Positions 38,748 to 46,934 of a stretch of DNA of 64,000 nucleotides are shown in pieces; position 1 is the stretch's first letter, and every line of letters begins with the position of its first letter. The notes beneath the pieces are model-generated. The model ran no database searches. It saw only the letters and a program-made list of their open reading frames with translations, and had not been told where the DNA came from. The DNA is from Arthrobacter sp. D5-1. Lineage in GTDB: Bacteria > Actinomycetota > Actinomycetes > Actinomycetales > Micrococcaceae. A program made the position numbers and the translations under genes. Location: positions 1,364,001 to 1,428,000 of the forward strand of contig NZ_CP014571.1 of the NCBI RefSeq assembly GCF_017357425.1. The letters run 5' to 3'.

Positions 38748-40628
38748 ATGTTTGCTGCTGGGGATAATTCGCGCGCGCTTGGAGTACGACGGCGGCGCTG
38801 GGCGGCGGTGCGGTCAGTCGCTGTCGGTTTGGGCTTGGCGCTGTTGTTGGGAGCTTTCGGTTCGCCCGGATCGCCGGCTGTGGCTGATGCGGTGACGGAC
38901 ATCGTTCCTGTGGGCGACAAACCTGGTGCCATCGCCGTAAACCCTGTGACGAACAAGGCGTACGTTGCCTCATTCGAAGGCGTTTCGGTCATCAACGGAA
39001 CGTCCGACGGAGGCCTCCTGTACTCGGGAGACATGCCCGTGGACGTTGCCGTGAACTCGGCGACGAACAAGATCTACGTCAGCGAGATCGGCGGCTCGGT
39101 TGCCGTTGTAAATGGGGTTTCCGGTGCCGTGACGTGGGTTCCCGTGGGGGCTGAGCCGGGCGTTGTGGCGGTGAACGAGACGACCAACAAGATCTACGTG
39201 GCCGTGAAGACCGGCCTCACCATCATTGATGGGGCTACGAACACGACCACCTCTGTGCCATTCGACGGAGGTGCGCAGGACATCCTGGTGAATTCCGTGA
39301 CGGACAAGGTCTATGTTCAGTCCAGTGGCACCATCAAGGTCATCAACGCCAGCGGCAATCTCTCGTCAACGATCGTCATCGGCGCAGGCATCTTGGGCGC
39401 AGCGATGAACGAGACAACGAACAAGCTTTACATCACGACGATCAGCAGGTTCGGGCCACGGCTCTCCGTAATCAACGGCGCAACCGACACCAGTGGAGCG
39501 AGCCTCACGTTCTCGCAGACCGTCGGCACCCTCGCGGTTAATCCTGGGACGAACAAGATATATGTAGCCGCAGACAGTGCTTCAACGGACGGCTTTGTGA
39601 AAATCATTGATGGGGCGACCTTCACGGAAGTGACCACCATCAGCACCGCCACGCGTGTCAGCGAGATCGTCGTGAACCCCGCGAGCAACAAGGTCTATGC
39701 GCCGACCAACGGCGGGGGCACCGTCATCATCAATGGCCAGAGCAACAGCAGCTACGCCGTTTACACAGGCAGCGAGCCGGTCTCCGCTGCCGTCAACACC
39801 TCCACCAACAAGGCGTACGTCGTCAGCTACGGCACTGCTTCTGTGCGGATCATCGACGGGACCGTGGAGCAGCCTGTCAAGAATGATTTCAACGGGGACG
39901 GGTTCACGGACGTTTTGGCTCGGGAAGCTTCCGGCGTCCTGTGGCTCTACCCGGGGGATGGCTCGGGCGGGTGGCTGAATCGCGTTCAAGTAGGGCAGGG
40001 CTGGAACATCATGACGGCTCTGGTTACTCCCGGCGACTTCAACGGTGACGGGAATGCCGACGTCCTTGCCCGTGATGGCGGAGGGCTGCTCTGGCTCTAC
40101 CCCGGCAATGGCTCGAGTGGTTGGCTGCCTCGTGTGCAGGTGGGCATGGGCTGGGCTGGCATGACCGCGATCGAGTCCGTCGGGGACTTCAACGGCGACA
40201 CCTTCGTGGATATCGCTGCCCGTACCGCCTCAGGCGTTCTGTGGGTGTACCGGGGTAACGGCTCTGGCGGTTGGCTGTCTGCCATCCAGGTGGGTACCGG
40301 TTGGAACGGAATGTCCGAGATGACCGGCGTCGGCGACTTCAACAGCGACGGCACGCCCGATGTTGCCGCCCGGGACTCCTCCGGTGTGCTCTGGCTTTAC
40401 CCAGGCAATGGCTCCGGTGGATGGCTGCCGCAGCGGGCTATTGGGCAGGGCTGGAACGTCATGAACTCGCTGCTTGGTCCAGGTGACTTCGACGGTGATG
40501 GACGTGCAGACATCCTCGCGCGGAACGCCGCGGGTGAGCTGTGGTTGTACGCGGGCAGTGGGGGAGCTGCATGGCCCACGGCTTCCCGCGTGGGTACGGG
40601 GTGGGGCGGGATGACGGCGATTCTGTAA
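38748..40628 (+). CDS. Exported YVTN beta-propeller plus FG-GAP repeat protein
   Basis: A 626-residue secreted protein. The ATG at 38748 has GGGGG seven bases upstream. A signal peptide (RRRRW start, hydrophobic core, AVADA end) is followed by eight YVTN-type blades (AVNPVTNKAYV, AVNSATNKIYV and so on, about residues 55-375) forming a beta-propeller. The C-terminal half has five FG-GAP/VCBS repeats with LWLYPGDGSGGW and DFNGDG calcium-type loops, the same family as the protein at 5779-6717. It is probably extracellular; the two-propeller architecture suggests binding rather than catalysis. The function is unknown. Confidence 0.87.
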   Translation: MFAAGDNSRALGVRRRRWAAVRSVAVGLGLALLLGAFGSPGSPAVADAVTDIVPVGDKPGAIAVNPVTNKAYVASFEGVSVINGTSDGGLLYSGDMPVDVAVNSATNKIYVSEIGGSVAVVNGVSGAVTWVPVGAEPGVVAVNETTNKIYVAVKTGLTIIDGATNTTTSVPFDGGAQDILVNSVTDKVYVQSSGTIKVINASGNLSSTIVIGAGILGAAMNETTNKLYITTISRFGPRLSVINGATDTSGASLTFSQTVGTLAVNPGTNKIYVAADSASTDGFVKIIDGATFTEVTTISTATRVSEIVVNPASNKVYAPTNGGGTVIINGQSNSSYAVYTGSEPVSAAVNTSTNKAYVVSYGTASVRIIDGTVEQPVKNDFNGDGFTDVLAREASGVLWLYPGDGSGGWLNRVQVGQGWNIMTALVTPGDFNGDGNADVLARDGGGLLWLYPGNGSSGWLPRVQVGMGWAGMTAIESVGDFNGDTFVDIAARTASGVLWVYRGNGSGGWLSAIQVGTGWNGMSEMTGVGDFNSDGTPDVAARDSSGVLWLYPGNGSGGWLPQRAIGQGWNVMNSLLGPGDFDGDGRADILARNAAGELWLYAGSGGAAWPTASRVGTGWGGMTAIL

Positions 40629-40778
40629 AACAGGCGGCCAAAACGGGACGTGTCGACGTCATGGTTTGATGCCACCTTCGATTCACCACATCCAGTTGCC
40701 CTGTACTCCTTGACTTCTTCTCTTCGGTGGAGAGTGCTCAGGTCCGGGTCCCGGTCAGTGCACTGTTCACTCGCGGAC

Positions 40779-41207
40779 TCAAGCGTCCCCTCCCCGCGCC
40801 CGCTTCAGATCCTTCCGCAGCCCACGGTTATCGGCGCGCAACTCCCGGTTGTCGTCAACCAGCCCACGGTTGTCCTCCGTCAGCCCTCGGTTCTCCGCCT
40901 CCAACTCGAGCACCAGCTTCACTCCGGCCAGGTTCAGCCCCTCATCCAGGAGTGCGCCGATCCGCCGCAGGGTCGCAAGGTCGTCCTCGCTGTAACGCCG
41001 GGTGCCGCCGTCGGTCCTTTCCGGGGTGACCAGCCCTTTGCGCTCGTACTGCCTGATGTTCTGCTGCCCCGTGCCAACCAGTTCCGCCGCCACTGAGATC
41101 GCGTAGACGCCGCGAGCGTCCCGGCCACCGGCAGAGGTGCCGTCCGCCCCGGAAGCAGCCGGGCCGCCGTCGTGCGTCTCCGCAGCAGCGCCGTCCGAAC
41201 CCGCCAT
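40779..41207 (-). CDS. HspR-like MerR family heat-shock regulator
   Basis: A 142-residue protein with a MerR helix-turn-helix (YAISVAAELVGTGQQNIRQY and ERKGLVTPERTDGGTRRYSE, about residues 34-75) and a long C-terminal coiled coil. The coil contains four nearly exact heptads of (E/D)NRxL type, encoded by four 21-bp tandem repeats. The N-terminal 30 residues are low complexity. GGAGG lies six bases before the ATG at 41207. It is divergent from hsp20. HspR proteins repress chaperone genes via HAIR inverted repeats; this fits the context, although classical HspR is paired with dnaK. Confidence 0.85.
   Translation of the reverse strand: MAGSDGAAAETHDGGPAASGADGTSAGGRDARGVYAISVAAELVGTGQQNIRQYERKGLVTPERTDGGTRRYSEDDLATLRRIGALLDEGLNLAGVKLVLELEAENRGLTEDNRGLVDDNRELRADNRGLRKDLKRARGGDA
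40819..40902. repeat. Four 21-bp tandem repeats within the HspR-like gene
   Basis: Units begin at 40819, 40840, 40861 and 40882, each containing CGGTTxTC. They encode the repeated heptad DNRGL/DNREL coiled coil. Confidence 0.85.
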
Positions 41208-41239
41208 CAAGAACCTCCGAAAATCTTCCGAAAACCTAC

Positions 41240-41268
41240 TTGCACTACTTTCTCACCAGTGCTATAAA
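41240..41268 (+). promoter_or_regulatory. Promoter and HAIR-like inverted repeat of hsp20
   Basis: TTGCAC (41240-41245) and TATAAA (41263-41268) are separated by 17 bp. The same region contains TTGCACT (41240-41246) and AGTGCTA (41258-41264), an inverted repeat like the HspR-bound HAIR element (CTTGAGT-N7-ACTCAAG), though with an 11-bp spacer. It would put hsp20 under control of the divergent HspR-like protein. Confidence 0.6.
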
Positions 41269-41348
41269 AAATCTATACCAGCCACCACAGATCAGGGAAG
41301 GCTGGGAGAACAACAAATCAGCATCACGACCAGAGGAGTGAGAACAAA

Positions 41349-41771
41349 ATGCTGATGCGCACTGACCCGTTCCGCGAATTCGACAGGCTCGCCCAACAGG
41401 TTTTTGGCACAACAGCACGACCTGCCGGAATGCCCATGGATGCCTGGCAGGAGGGCGAGGAGTTTGTCGTTGCCTTTGATTTGCCCGGTGTGAGCCCCGA
41501 CTCCGTCGACCTCGACGTCGAGCGCAACGTCCTCACGGTCAAGGCAGAACGGAAGTCGCCGGCCGGCGAGAACTCAGAGATGATCGCCGCCGAACGTCCG
41601 CAAGGCGTCTTCAGCCGGCAACTGATCCTGGGCGACACCTTGGACACCGAAGGCGTCAAGGCCAGCTACGACGCGGGCGTGCTGACACTCCGCATCCCCG
41701 TCGCCGAGAAGGCCAAGCCGCGGCGCATCGAAATCACGTCCAACGAACAACGTCAAGAGATCAACGCCTAA
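41349..41771 (+). CDS. Hsp20/alpha-crystallin family small heat-shock protein
   Basis: A 140-residue protein with an alpha-crystallin domain (about residues 28-125): [35 protein letters not shown], and [20 protein letters not shown] with the conserved GVLTLRIP strand. The C-terminus contains RRIEITS, the I-x-I-like tail. It acts as an ATP-independent holdase. GAGGAG lies 11 bases before the ATG at 41349; the in-frame ATG at 41355 is also possible. The inverted-repeat promoter fits heat control. Confidence 0.95.
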   Translation: MLMRTDPFREFDRLAQQVFGTTARPAGMPMDAWQEGEEFVVAFDLPGVSPDSVDLDVERNVLTVKAERKSPAGENSEMIAAERPQGVFSRQLILGDTLDTEGVKASYDAGVLTLRIPVAEKAKPRRIEITSNEQRQEINA

Positions 41772-41777
41772 TCCTCT

Positions 41778-41820
41778 GCCCTGCCGGAAGGCTTCCCCGG
41801 GGGTGGCCAACCGGCAGGGC
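41778..41820 (+). terminator. Inverted repeat after hsp20
   Basis: GCCCTGCCGG (41778-41787) pairs with CCGGCAGGGC (41811-41820) perfectly, with additional internal pairing. No T-run follows; it is likely a terminator or 3' stabiliser. Confidence 0.5.
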
Positions 41821-41936
41821 GCCGATCGGGAACAACGGAGGCGGCCGCATCGGAATAGTTGGGCGCAGGCTTCGTGCCACGTCACAGCGTTTTTTAGCGC
41901 ACATGAAAGCGGTCCCCGCCCGTCGTCTCCCGATTG

Positions 41937-41964
41937 ATGGCCCCCGGTTCACCCCGGGGGCCAT
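41937..41964. repeat. Perfect GC-rich hairpin upstream of the J-domain gene
   Basis: ATGGCCCCCGG (41937-41947) and CCGGGGGCCAT (41954-41964) are perfect 11-bp arms with a six-base loop, 33 bp before the GTG start of the J-domain gene. It could regulate translation or terminate upstream transcription. Confidence 0.5.
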
Positions 41965-41997
41965 CCCCAAGTCTGCTGCAGGAAACCGGAACCAACC

Positions 41998-42402
41998 GTG
42001 AGCGATCAACCTGACCACTACGCCACTTTGCACGTGTCGCCGGACGCGACGACCCGTGAGATCGCCCGCGCCTACCGCACGCTGCTCCGGACCCATCACC
42101 CGGATACACGCCAAAAGGTCGACGACGGCGACACCACCTCCGCGGCCGACCTCCAGGAACTGCACGCCATCATGCAGGCGTACGTCGTTTTGTCGGACCC
42201 AGGAAAGCGGGCGGCTTACGATCAGGCGCGGCGGAGCGGTGTGCCCGCAGGAAGGCCCGGAACGCCGGTCAACGTGCGAGTCCATCGACACGAACCAGCG
42301 GCCAGCAAGGAACCAGGGCGTCCCCAGCCGCCCTTGTCTTTCGGGCCAACCCGTTGGGAGCCTTCATCCAGAACCCTCAGAACACCAAGGAGCCATTCAT
42401 GA
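41998..42402 (+). CDS. J-domain (DnaJ-like) protein
   Basis: A 134-residue protein with an N-terminal J domain (about residues 6-76): YATLHVSPDATTREIARAYR, the HPD motif in LRTHHPDTR (His34-Asp36) and YVVLSDPGKRAAYDQARR. It would stimulate a DnaK ATPase. The C-terminal 50 residues are basic and Pro-rich, without the zinc and substrate domains of DnaJ. The start is a GTG at 41998. Its TGA overlaps the next gene's ATG. The cluster with Hsp20 and the HspR-like gene suggests heat-shock control. Confidence 0.88.
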   Translation: MSDQPDHYATLHVSPDATTREIARAYRTLLRTHHPDTRQKVDDGDTTSAADLQELHAIMQAYVVLSDPGKRAAYDQARRSGVPAGRPGTPVNVRVHRHEPAASKEPGRPQPPLSFGPTRWEPSSRTLRTPRSHS

Positions 42403-42776
42403 GTGCCTGGCGTCCCTACGACGGCCACATCATTCCCGCGTTCTACGAACGGTTCGAGAAACGCTGGGGGAGGGGAACGGCTCCATTCCTGGACCCCGAG
42501 GTCCACGAACAGCCGATGCCCCGTGCCCAGTGGATCAACCCGGACACGGGCGCTGCAGTTGCTGTGGTGCCTATCTGGACCGACGACCCCGAGCATCGCT
42601 CATTTGGCGTGTTCTACCTCCCGCCGGCTGGGGACATCTGGATGCTCCGACCGGGCCCTACCACGTTCCTGGAACCCAGTGCAGGGGCCAGCGGGGAGCA
42701 GGTGACACTCCGCAACGACGCTTTCAAGAAGGCCGTCAACCACGCCAAGGAGTTCATCTACGGGCCCCAGCTCTAG
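42399..42776 (+). CDS. Hypothetical protein, 125 residues, coupled to the J-domain gene
   Basis: A soluble protein without a recognised family. It is aromatic-rich (SAWRPYDGHIIPAFYERFEK; RSFGVFYLPPAGDIWMLRPG), suggesting a small alpha/beta domain. AAGGAG lies seven bases before the ATG at 42399, and this ATG overlaps the TGA of the J-domain gene, indicating translational coupling and perhaps a client or partner of the J protein. It ends just before the first copy of a palindromic repeat. Confidence 0.65.
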   Translation: MSAWRPYDGHIIPAFYERFEKRWGRGTAPFLDPEVHEQPMPRAQWINPDTGAAVAVVPIWTDDPEHRSFGVFYLPPAGDIWMLRPGPTTFLEPSAGASGEQVTLRNDAFKKAVNHAKEFIYGPQL

Positions 42777-42785
42777 CGGGCTCAC

Positions 42786-42847
42786 CCGAGGGGTTGGCTC
42801 TCGGCCCTAAGCGAGCCCTCAAAGTGCTGAGATGTAACCCCTCGGCG
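42786..42847. repeat. Palindromic repeat family G, copy 1
   Basis: CCGAGGGGTTGGCTCTCGGC begins the element and CCCCTCGG ends it; inside, GCGAGCCC and AAAGTGCTGAGA are shared with the copy at 44006-44066. About 80% identity is apparent by eye. It lies between the gene ending at 42776 and the VOC gene at 42929. Confidence 0.75.
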
Positions 42848-42928
42848 CTAGGAGCAAAAGCGGACGCATCCTGACCTCAAGTAGTCGTAGCCTGAAAGTA
42901 CTGAACTCCCGACGAAGAGGACACAGTC

Positions 42929-43966
42929 ATGACCGCGGCAAACCCGAGTATCAGCACAGTTCCCAGCGGCTACTCCAGCGTCAGTCCGTGGCTCATCACG
43001 CGTGACACCAACGCCCTCTTCGAGTTCATCACCGCAGCGTTTGGGGCAGAGGAGATCGACCGCGTCGTCGGGGAAGATGGCACCATCGGGCACGCGGAGG
43101 CGCGGATTGGCGACTCAGTAGTCCTCGCGTTCGACAGCCGAGCGCACTGGCCCGAAACGCCGTCGTACCTTCGCCTGTACACGCACGACGCCGACGCCGC
43201 CTTCCACGCCGCCCTCGCTGCGGGTGCCACCGCGGTTTCGGTCCTCGACAACAGCGCCTGGGGTGATCGCGGCGCCCGCGTCCAGGACCCGTTGGGCAAC
43301 GTCTGGTGGATCATGTCGCACATGGGGGACGTCTCCGACGACGAAGCGGCCAGCCGCTGGGACGCCCCGGAATACGCCGCCGGAATGGAGTACGCGGTCG
43401 AATCCCTCCGACGGCATATGACCGGTCAGCCGGATGCGCCGGTCCCGGATGAGGTCAAGGCGATGGCTCCGGTGACACGTACCGAAGGAGTCCCTGCCGT
43501 CCCGGCCGGATATCGATCCGTCGAGCCCTGGATAATCTCGCGCAGCACTCCGGAACTCCTCGATTTCATCACGGCTGCGTTCGGCGCCAAGGAAGCGTTT
43601 CGCGTCCCGATGGAGGATGGGGCGATCGGGCACGCTGAAGCCAAGATCGGCGACTCGAACATCCTCGCCTTTGATTCCCAGCCCGACTGGCCTCCTACTC
43701 CTGCTTTCCTGCGGGTCTACGTCGGCGACGGCGATGCCGCCTTCGCTGCTGCCCTCGCCGCTGGTGCCACGGCAGTCACGAATATGACGGAGATGTTCTG
43801 GGGAGACGTAGTGGGCCGGGTCCGGGATCCGTTGGGAAATCTTTGGTGGATCCACTCCCGCGTTGCTGAGCCCACCGAAGAAGAGGCCTACGAGCGGATG
43901 ATGGATCCGAAGTTCGTGAAAGCCATGGAGTACGTGTCGGGAGTGGACTTCTTCGCGAAGGGTTAG
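42929..43966 (+). CDS. Two-domain VOC (glyoxalase/PhnB-like) protein
   Basis: A 345-residue protein made of two homologous halves: residues about 12-150 (SVSPWLITRDTNALFEFITA, GHAEARIGDSVVLAFDS, WGDRGARVQDPLGNVWWIMS) and about 195-335 (SVEPWIISRSTPELLDFITA, GHAEAKIGDSNILAFDS, WGDVVGRVRDPLGNLWWIHS). Both have the PhnB-type VOC fold. Such proteins bind metal and may bind or modify small ligands; the reaction is unknown. The halves diverged in loop regions, consistent with an internal duplication. The gene is bracketed by palindromic repeats of family G, and its stop lies in a partial copy. Confidence 0.87.
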   Translation: MTAANPSISTVPSGYSSVSPWLITRDTNALFEFITAAFGAEEIDRVVGEDGTIGHAEARIGDSVVLAFDSRAHWPETPSYLRLYTHDADAAFHAALAAGATAVSVLDNSAWGDRGARVQDPLGNVWWIMSHMGDVSDDEAASRWDAPEYAAGMEYAVESLRRHMTGQPDAPVPDEVKAMAPVTRTEGVPAVPAGYRSVEPWIISRSTPELLDFITAAFGAKEAFRVPMEDGAIGHAEAKIGDSNILAFDSQPDWPPTPAFLRVYVGDGDAAFAAALAAGATAVTNMTEMFWGDVVGRVRDPLGNLWWIHSRVAEPTEEEAYERMMDPKFVKAMEYVSGVDFFAKG

Positions 43967-43984
43967 CTCTCGGCCGTAAAGCAA
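43958..43984. repeat. Partial copy of palindromic repeat family G
   Basis: AAGGGTTAGCTCTCGGCCGT and the bases up to 43984 match the left part of the 42786 and 44006 elements; the right half is missing. The TAG stop of the VOC gene (43964-43966) lies in it. Confidence 0.55.
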
Positions 43985-44005
43985 CCACCCGCCGTCGTAC
44001 TTCTC

Positions 44006-44066
44006 GCCGAGGGGTCAGCTCTCGGCACTAAGCGAGCCCCAAAGTGCCGAGACGTCGCCCCTCGGC
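44006..44066. repeat. Palindromic repeat family G, copy 2
   Basis: GCCGAGGGG (44006-44014) pairs with CCCCTCGGCGC (44058 onward). Inside, CTCGGCACT (44021-44029) pairs with AGTGCCGAG (44043-44051), giving a two-level hairpin. It corresponds to copy 1 at 42786-42847. Confidence 0.8.
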
Positions 44067-44097
44067 GCAAGGTGGGGGAGAAGCGACCCAAAAGAAG

Positions 44098-44141
44098 GCT
44101 GGTGCAGCCTAAGGAGAGAATCCCGAGGCGGCTGCACCAGC
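44098..44141. terminator. Long hairpin after the VOC gene
   Basis: GCTGGTGCAGCC (44098-44109) and GGCTGCACCAGC (44130-44141) are perfect 12-bp arms. The remaining 250 bp up to the DUF6350 gene show no supported gene. Confidence 0.5.
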
Positions 44142-44391
44142 TGCTAGTACGACTTTCTGTTATGAGTTGTGACACCTATCCATTGGCCGCTCCTAGTTCC
44201 CGGCTTCGATTGTTTCCGGGCCTTGCAAAGTCTGTGCAGGTGGGGCGGAGCTGAGATGGTCGGTGAGGGCTCCGTGCCCCGGGAGAACACCTCCCATTTT
44301 ACGGCGGCTTCGTGGAAAAAGCGCTGGAATTCGCGGTATTTCAGGGGCGCCTGCGGGGTGGGAGCGGCCTGCCGTGGCACGATAGATCACG

Positions 44392-45723
44392 ATGAAACTG
44401 CGCGCTGATCAGACCGGAAACCGTGGCCTCCCGATGCCCCTTTGGCTGCAGGGTGGTTTGGAAGCGGCGCAGGCAGCGTTCATTTCGGCCATCGTTGTGG
44501 TGTTGCCGCTGGTGGGAGTGTGGGCAACCGATGGTTTCCAGGACCGGAACGTCGACTCCCTGGCCCGTTTGGGCGGCCAGGCGTGGCTGCTGATCCATGG
44601 TGTTCCGCTGGAGCTGGCGCAGGTCAATATCGGGACTGCGGCCCAGCCGGGGTCGGGTCTGCTGTCCCTCATTCCGCTGGGGTTGACGCTCATCCCGTTC
44701 CTGCTTGCGTGGCGTGCGGGTCGTCGGCTCGCCCGGGCCTCCTACACCGACCAACTGTGGCAGGCATTTCTCGGCGCTTTCGTTGTGTACGCGGCGTTCG
44801 GGGCCGCCACCGGCTTCGTGTGCCGCACCCCTGAAGTAGTCATCAACCTCTGGTTCGCCATGACCATCCCCCTGGTGTCCTTCGGCCTTGGCATGATCGT
44901 GGGCGCTCGGCGAGAGGCCGGTTCGTGGAGCCGACTGATCGGCGTCGACGCCGTTGCGTGGCTCGCGAAGACCAGCCAGCATTCGCGCTGGGCGGGCTCC
45001 TACGTGGGCTCGGCGTTGAAGGCCGGATTCGTCGCGGCTATGGCTTCGGTCTGTTTGGCCGCGGTCCTGCTGGCCGTCACCATCGTGTGGCACTGGACGG
45101 ACATCATCGCCGTCTACGAAGGAATCCAGGCCGGCGCCCTCGGGGGAGCCGTGCTCACCATCGCGCAGCTGGGCTTCCTGCCGAACCTCGTCATTTTCGC
45201 TCTTTCATGGTCCACCGGTGCGGGCTTCTCGCTCGGCGTCGGCTCCACGGCGGGTCCGCTGGGTACGGCGGTCGGGCCGCTCCCGGCCGTTCCGGTCCTC
45301 GGTGCCCTCCCCGCAGGACAGCTCGACGCCGGCGCCATGGCACTCGCGCTGCCCGTCGTCGCCGGTATCCTCGCGGGCTGGTGGTTCCTCCGCGAAGGCG
45401 AGAACCACTTTGACGAGTGGCTCTCCATCAAGATCAAAGCCCGATGGTTCACAGCCGCCGCCTCAACCCTGTTCCTGGGTGTGTTCATTGGCGCCGTTGC
45501 GGGTCTCCTTGGTGGTGCCTTGGCGTGGATCTCCCGCGGTTCGGCCGGGATTGGGCGGCTCACGGAAATCGGACCCCACCCGCTGTGGACGGCAGTCTGG
45601 CTGGCCGCGGAAGTGGGTATCGGCGTCGTGATTGGCTACGCAGTGGGGCCGTGGCTGGAACGCAGCCAGAAGCAGCGCGAAGCGAACCTCGACGAAGCAG
45701 CGTACGACGACGAACACGCCTGA
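44392..45723 (+). CDS. DUF6350 (PerM-like) polytopic membrane protein
   Basis: A 443-residue protein with about ten membrane helices: GGLEAAQAAFISAIVVVLPL near the N-terminus, LGLTLIPFLLAWRAGRRLA (helix 3), then VVYAAFGAATGFVCRTPEVV. This matches DUF6350, the family that includes mycobacterial PerM, a cell-division and stress-survival membrane protein. It often lies next to purine genes (purN/purH) in actinobacteria, as here. The C-terminus is soluble (QREANLDEAAYDDEHA). I saw no clear ribosome-binding site. Confidence 0.85.
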   Translation: MKLRADQTGNRGLPMPLWLQGGLEAAQAAFISAIVVVLPLVGVWATDGFQDRNVDSLARLGGQAWLLIHGVPLELAQVNIGTAAQPGSGLLSLIPLGLTLIPFLLAWRAGRRLARASYTDQLWQAFLGAFVVYAAFGAATGFVCRTPEVVINLWFAMTIPLVSFGLGMIVGARREAGSWSRLIGVDAVAWLAKTSQHSRWAGSYVGSALKAGFVAAMASVCLAAVLLAVTIVWHWTDIIAVYEGIQAGALGGAVLTIAQLGFLPNLVIFALSWSTGAGFSLGVGSTAGPLGTAVGPLPAVPVLGALPAGQLDAGAMALALPVVAGILAGWWFLREGENHFDEWLSIKIKARWFTAAASTLFLGVFIGAVAGLLGGALAWISRGSAGIGRLTEIGPHPLWTAVWLAAEVGIGVVIGYAVGPWLERSQKQREANLDEAAYDDEHA

Positions 45724-45767
45724 GCTGGTCCTCTTCCGTCAGCGCTGGCTACTGCCGCGAACGGGGG

Positions 45768-46190
45768 TTAGCGAAGCGGTCCCGGCATGGAGTTCTCGAG
45801 CTGCGTCAGGCACTGCGTCTTGGCGGATTCCGTCAGCGCCCCGCGGGAGCAGTCCTGGTACTGGCTGACCTGGTTGAAGAAGAGCACCGACGTCAGGATG
45901 AGCAGGCACATCACGGCCGTGACCACCAGGCCTGAGATCGTCCCGAAGAGAATCAGCCGGGGGTGCTTGTACTTCAGCGTGCGGACCAGGACGACGATCC
46001 CCAGCACCATACCCGCGACCGTCAGAATGGCGCTCAACCACACATAGTTCACGTTCAGGGAGAACACGAAGAACGCGCCCAACGCCGTCAAAAGGAATGC
46101 ACGGAACAGGATCTGGGTCTTGCCGAGGGCGGACTTTTCGGCCTCGGAGCGGGGTTGCTGGCTCGGCTTGGGACCGACGTCGGGATTCAT
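45768..46190 (-). CDS. Small membrane protein, 140 residues
   Basis: The N-terminus is polar (MNPDVGPKPSQQPRSEAEKS), followed by three hydrophobic segments (about residues 32-50, 55-72 and 83-105) and a polar C-terminus with two cysteines (YQDCSRG, TQCLTQ). No family is recognised. The ATG at 46190 is chosen over an upstream in-frame ATG that would overlap the divergent purN promoter. It is convergent with the DUF6350 gene and divergent from purN. Confidence 0.7.
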   Translation of the reverse strand: MNPDVGPKPSQQPRSEAEKSALGKTQILFRAFLLTALGAFFVFSLNVNYVWLSAILTVAGMVLGIVVLVRTLKYKHPRLILFGTISGLVVTAVMCLLILTSVLFFNQVSQYQDCSRGALTESAKTQCLTQLENSMPGPLR

Positions 46191-46228
46191 GTTTTCCAGC
46201 CTACGCGAGCCGCCCATAAGCTAGTGCA

Positions 46229-46798
46229 ATGCGCATTGTTGTCCTCGTCTCCGGTACCGGTTCCAATCTTCAGGCAGTCATCGACGCCGTGAAGTCGGGT
46301 GAACTGGATGTCGAGATCGCCGCCGTGGGCGCCGACCGCCCCGACACGTACGGCGTGGAGCGCTCCGATGAGGCCGGCATTGAGACCTTCGTGGTCAACT
46401 TCAACTCGTTTGAAACCCGTGCTGAATGGGACGCCGCCCTCCGCGACAAGGTGCTGTCCTACTCGCCGGACGTCGTGGTGTCCTCCGGGTTCATGAGGAT
46501 CGTCAGCGAAGACTTCATCAACGCTTTCGACGGCAAGTACGTCAACACACACCCCGCGCTGCTTCCGTCCTTCCCGGGCGCCCACGGAGTACGCGATGCC
46601 ATTGCGTACGGCGTGAAGGTCACGGGCTGCACCGTTCACTGGGCCGACGCCGGCGTGGACACAGGGCCCATCATCGCCCAGGAAGCCGTTGCCGTGCTTC
46701 CGGAGGACTCCGAGGAAACCCTGCACGAGCGCATCAAGGTAGTGGAGCGCCGCCTGCTGGTCCAGACCCTGCGGGACCTCGCAGCCGCCCCCGCGTAG
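46229..46798 (+). CDS. purN: Phosphoribosylglycinamide formyltransferase PurN
   Basis: A 189-residue enzyme of purine synthesis, converting GAR to FGAR with 10-formyl-THF. The motif VNTHPALLPSFPGAHG has Asn106 and His108; GVDTGPI has Asp144, the same positions as in E. coli PurN. The N-terminal phosphate-binding segment is VSGTGSNLQA. Length is typical. A palindromic 66-bp repeat starts 7 bp after its stop. purH lies 6 kb downstream, separated by other genes. Confidence 0.96.
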   Translation: MRIVVLVSGTGSNLQAVIDAVKSGELDVEIAAVGADRPDTYGVERSDEAGIETFVVNFNSFETRAEWDAALRDKVLSYSPDVVVSSGFMRIVSEDFINAFDGKYVNTHPALLPSFPGAHGVRDAIAYGVKVTGCTVHWADAGVDTGPIIAQEAVAVLPEDSEETLHERIKVVERRLLVQTLRDLAAAPA

Positions 46799-46805
46799 GT
46801 CCCCA

Positions 46806-46871
46806 CCCAACTGAGTAACAGCAAGTGTTCCACTCAGCCCTGAGTAGAGCGTTTGCTGTTACCTAGTTGGG
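46806..46871. repeat. 66-bp palindrome family P, copy H1 (left of DUF559 gene)
   Basis: It starts CCCAACTGAGTAACAGCAA and ends TTGCTGTTACCTAGTTGGG. It has the same length and design as H2 (47862-47927) and H3 (60257-60322). Arms are about 23 bp with a few mismatches, loop about 20 bp. It lies between purN and a DUF559 gene. Confidence 0.9.
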
Positions 46872-46934
46872 TGGCAGGAACGAAAGGCTGTGGTTAACGC
46901 CCCACGCTCCCGGCACATTTGCCAGCATGGGCTG

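Noticed and set aside
40819..40902. 21-bp repeats considered as regulatory iterons
   Set aside because: They are in frame within the HspR-like gene and encode regular coiled-coil heptads.
44144..44380. A 78-residue minus-strand frame before the DUF6350 gene
   Set aside because: No ribosome-binding site, no family and it lies in the leader of a conserved gene; not supported.
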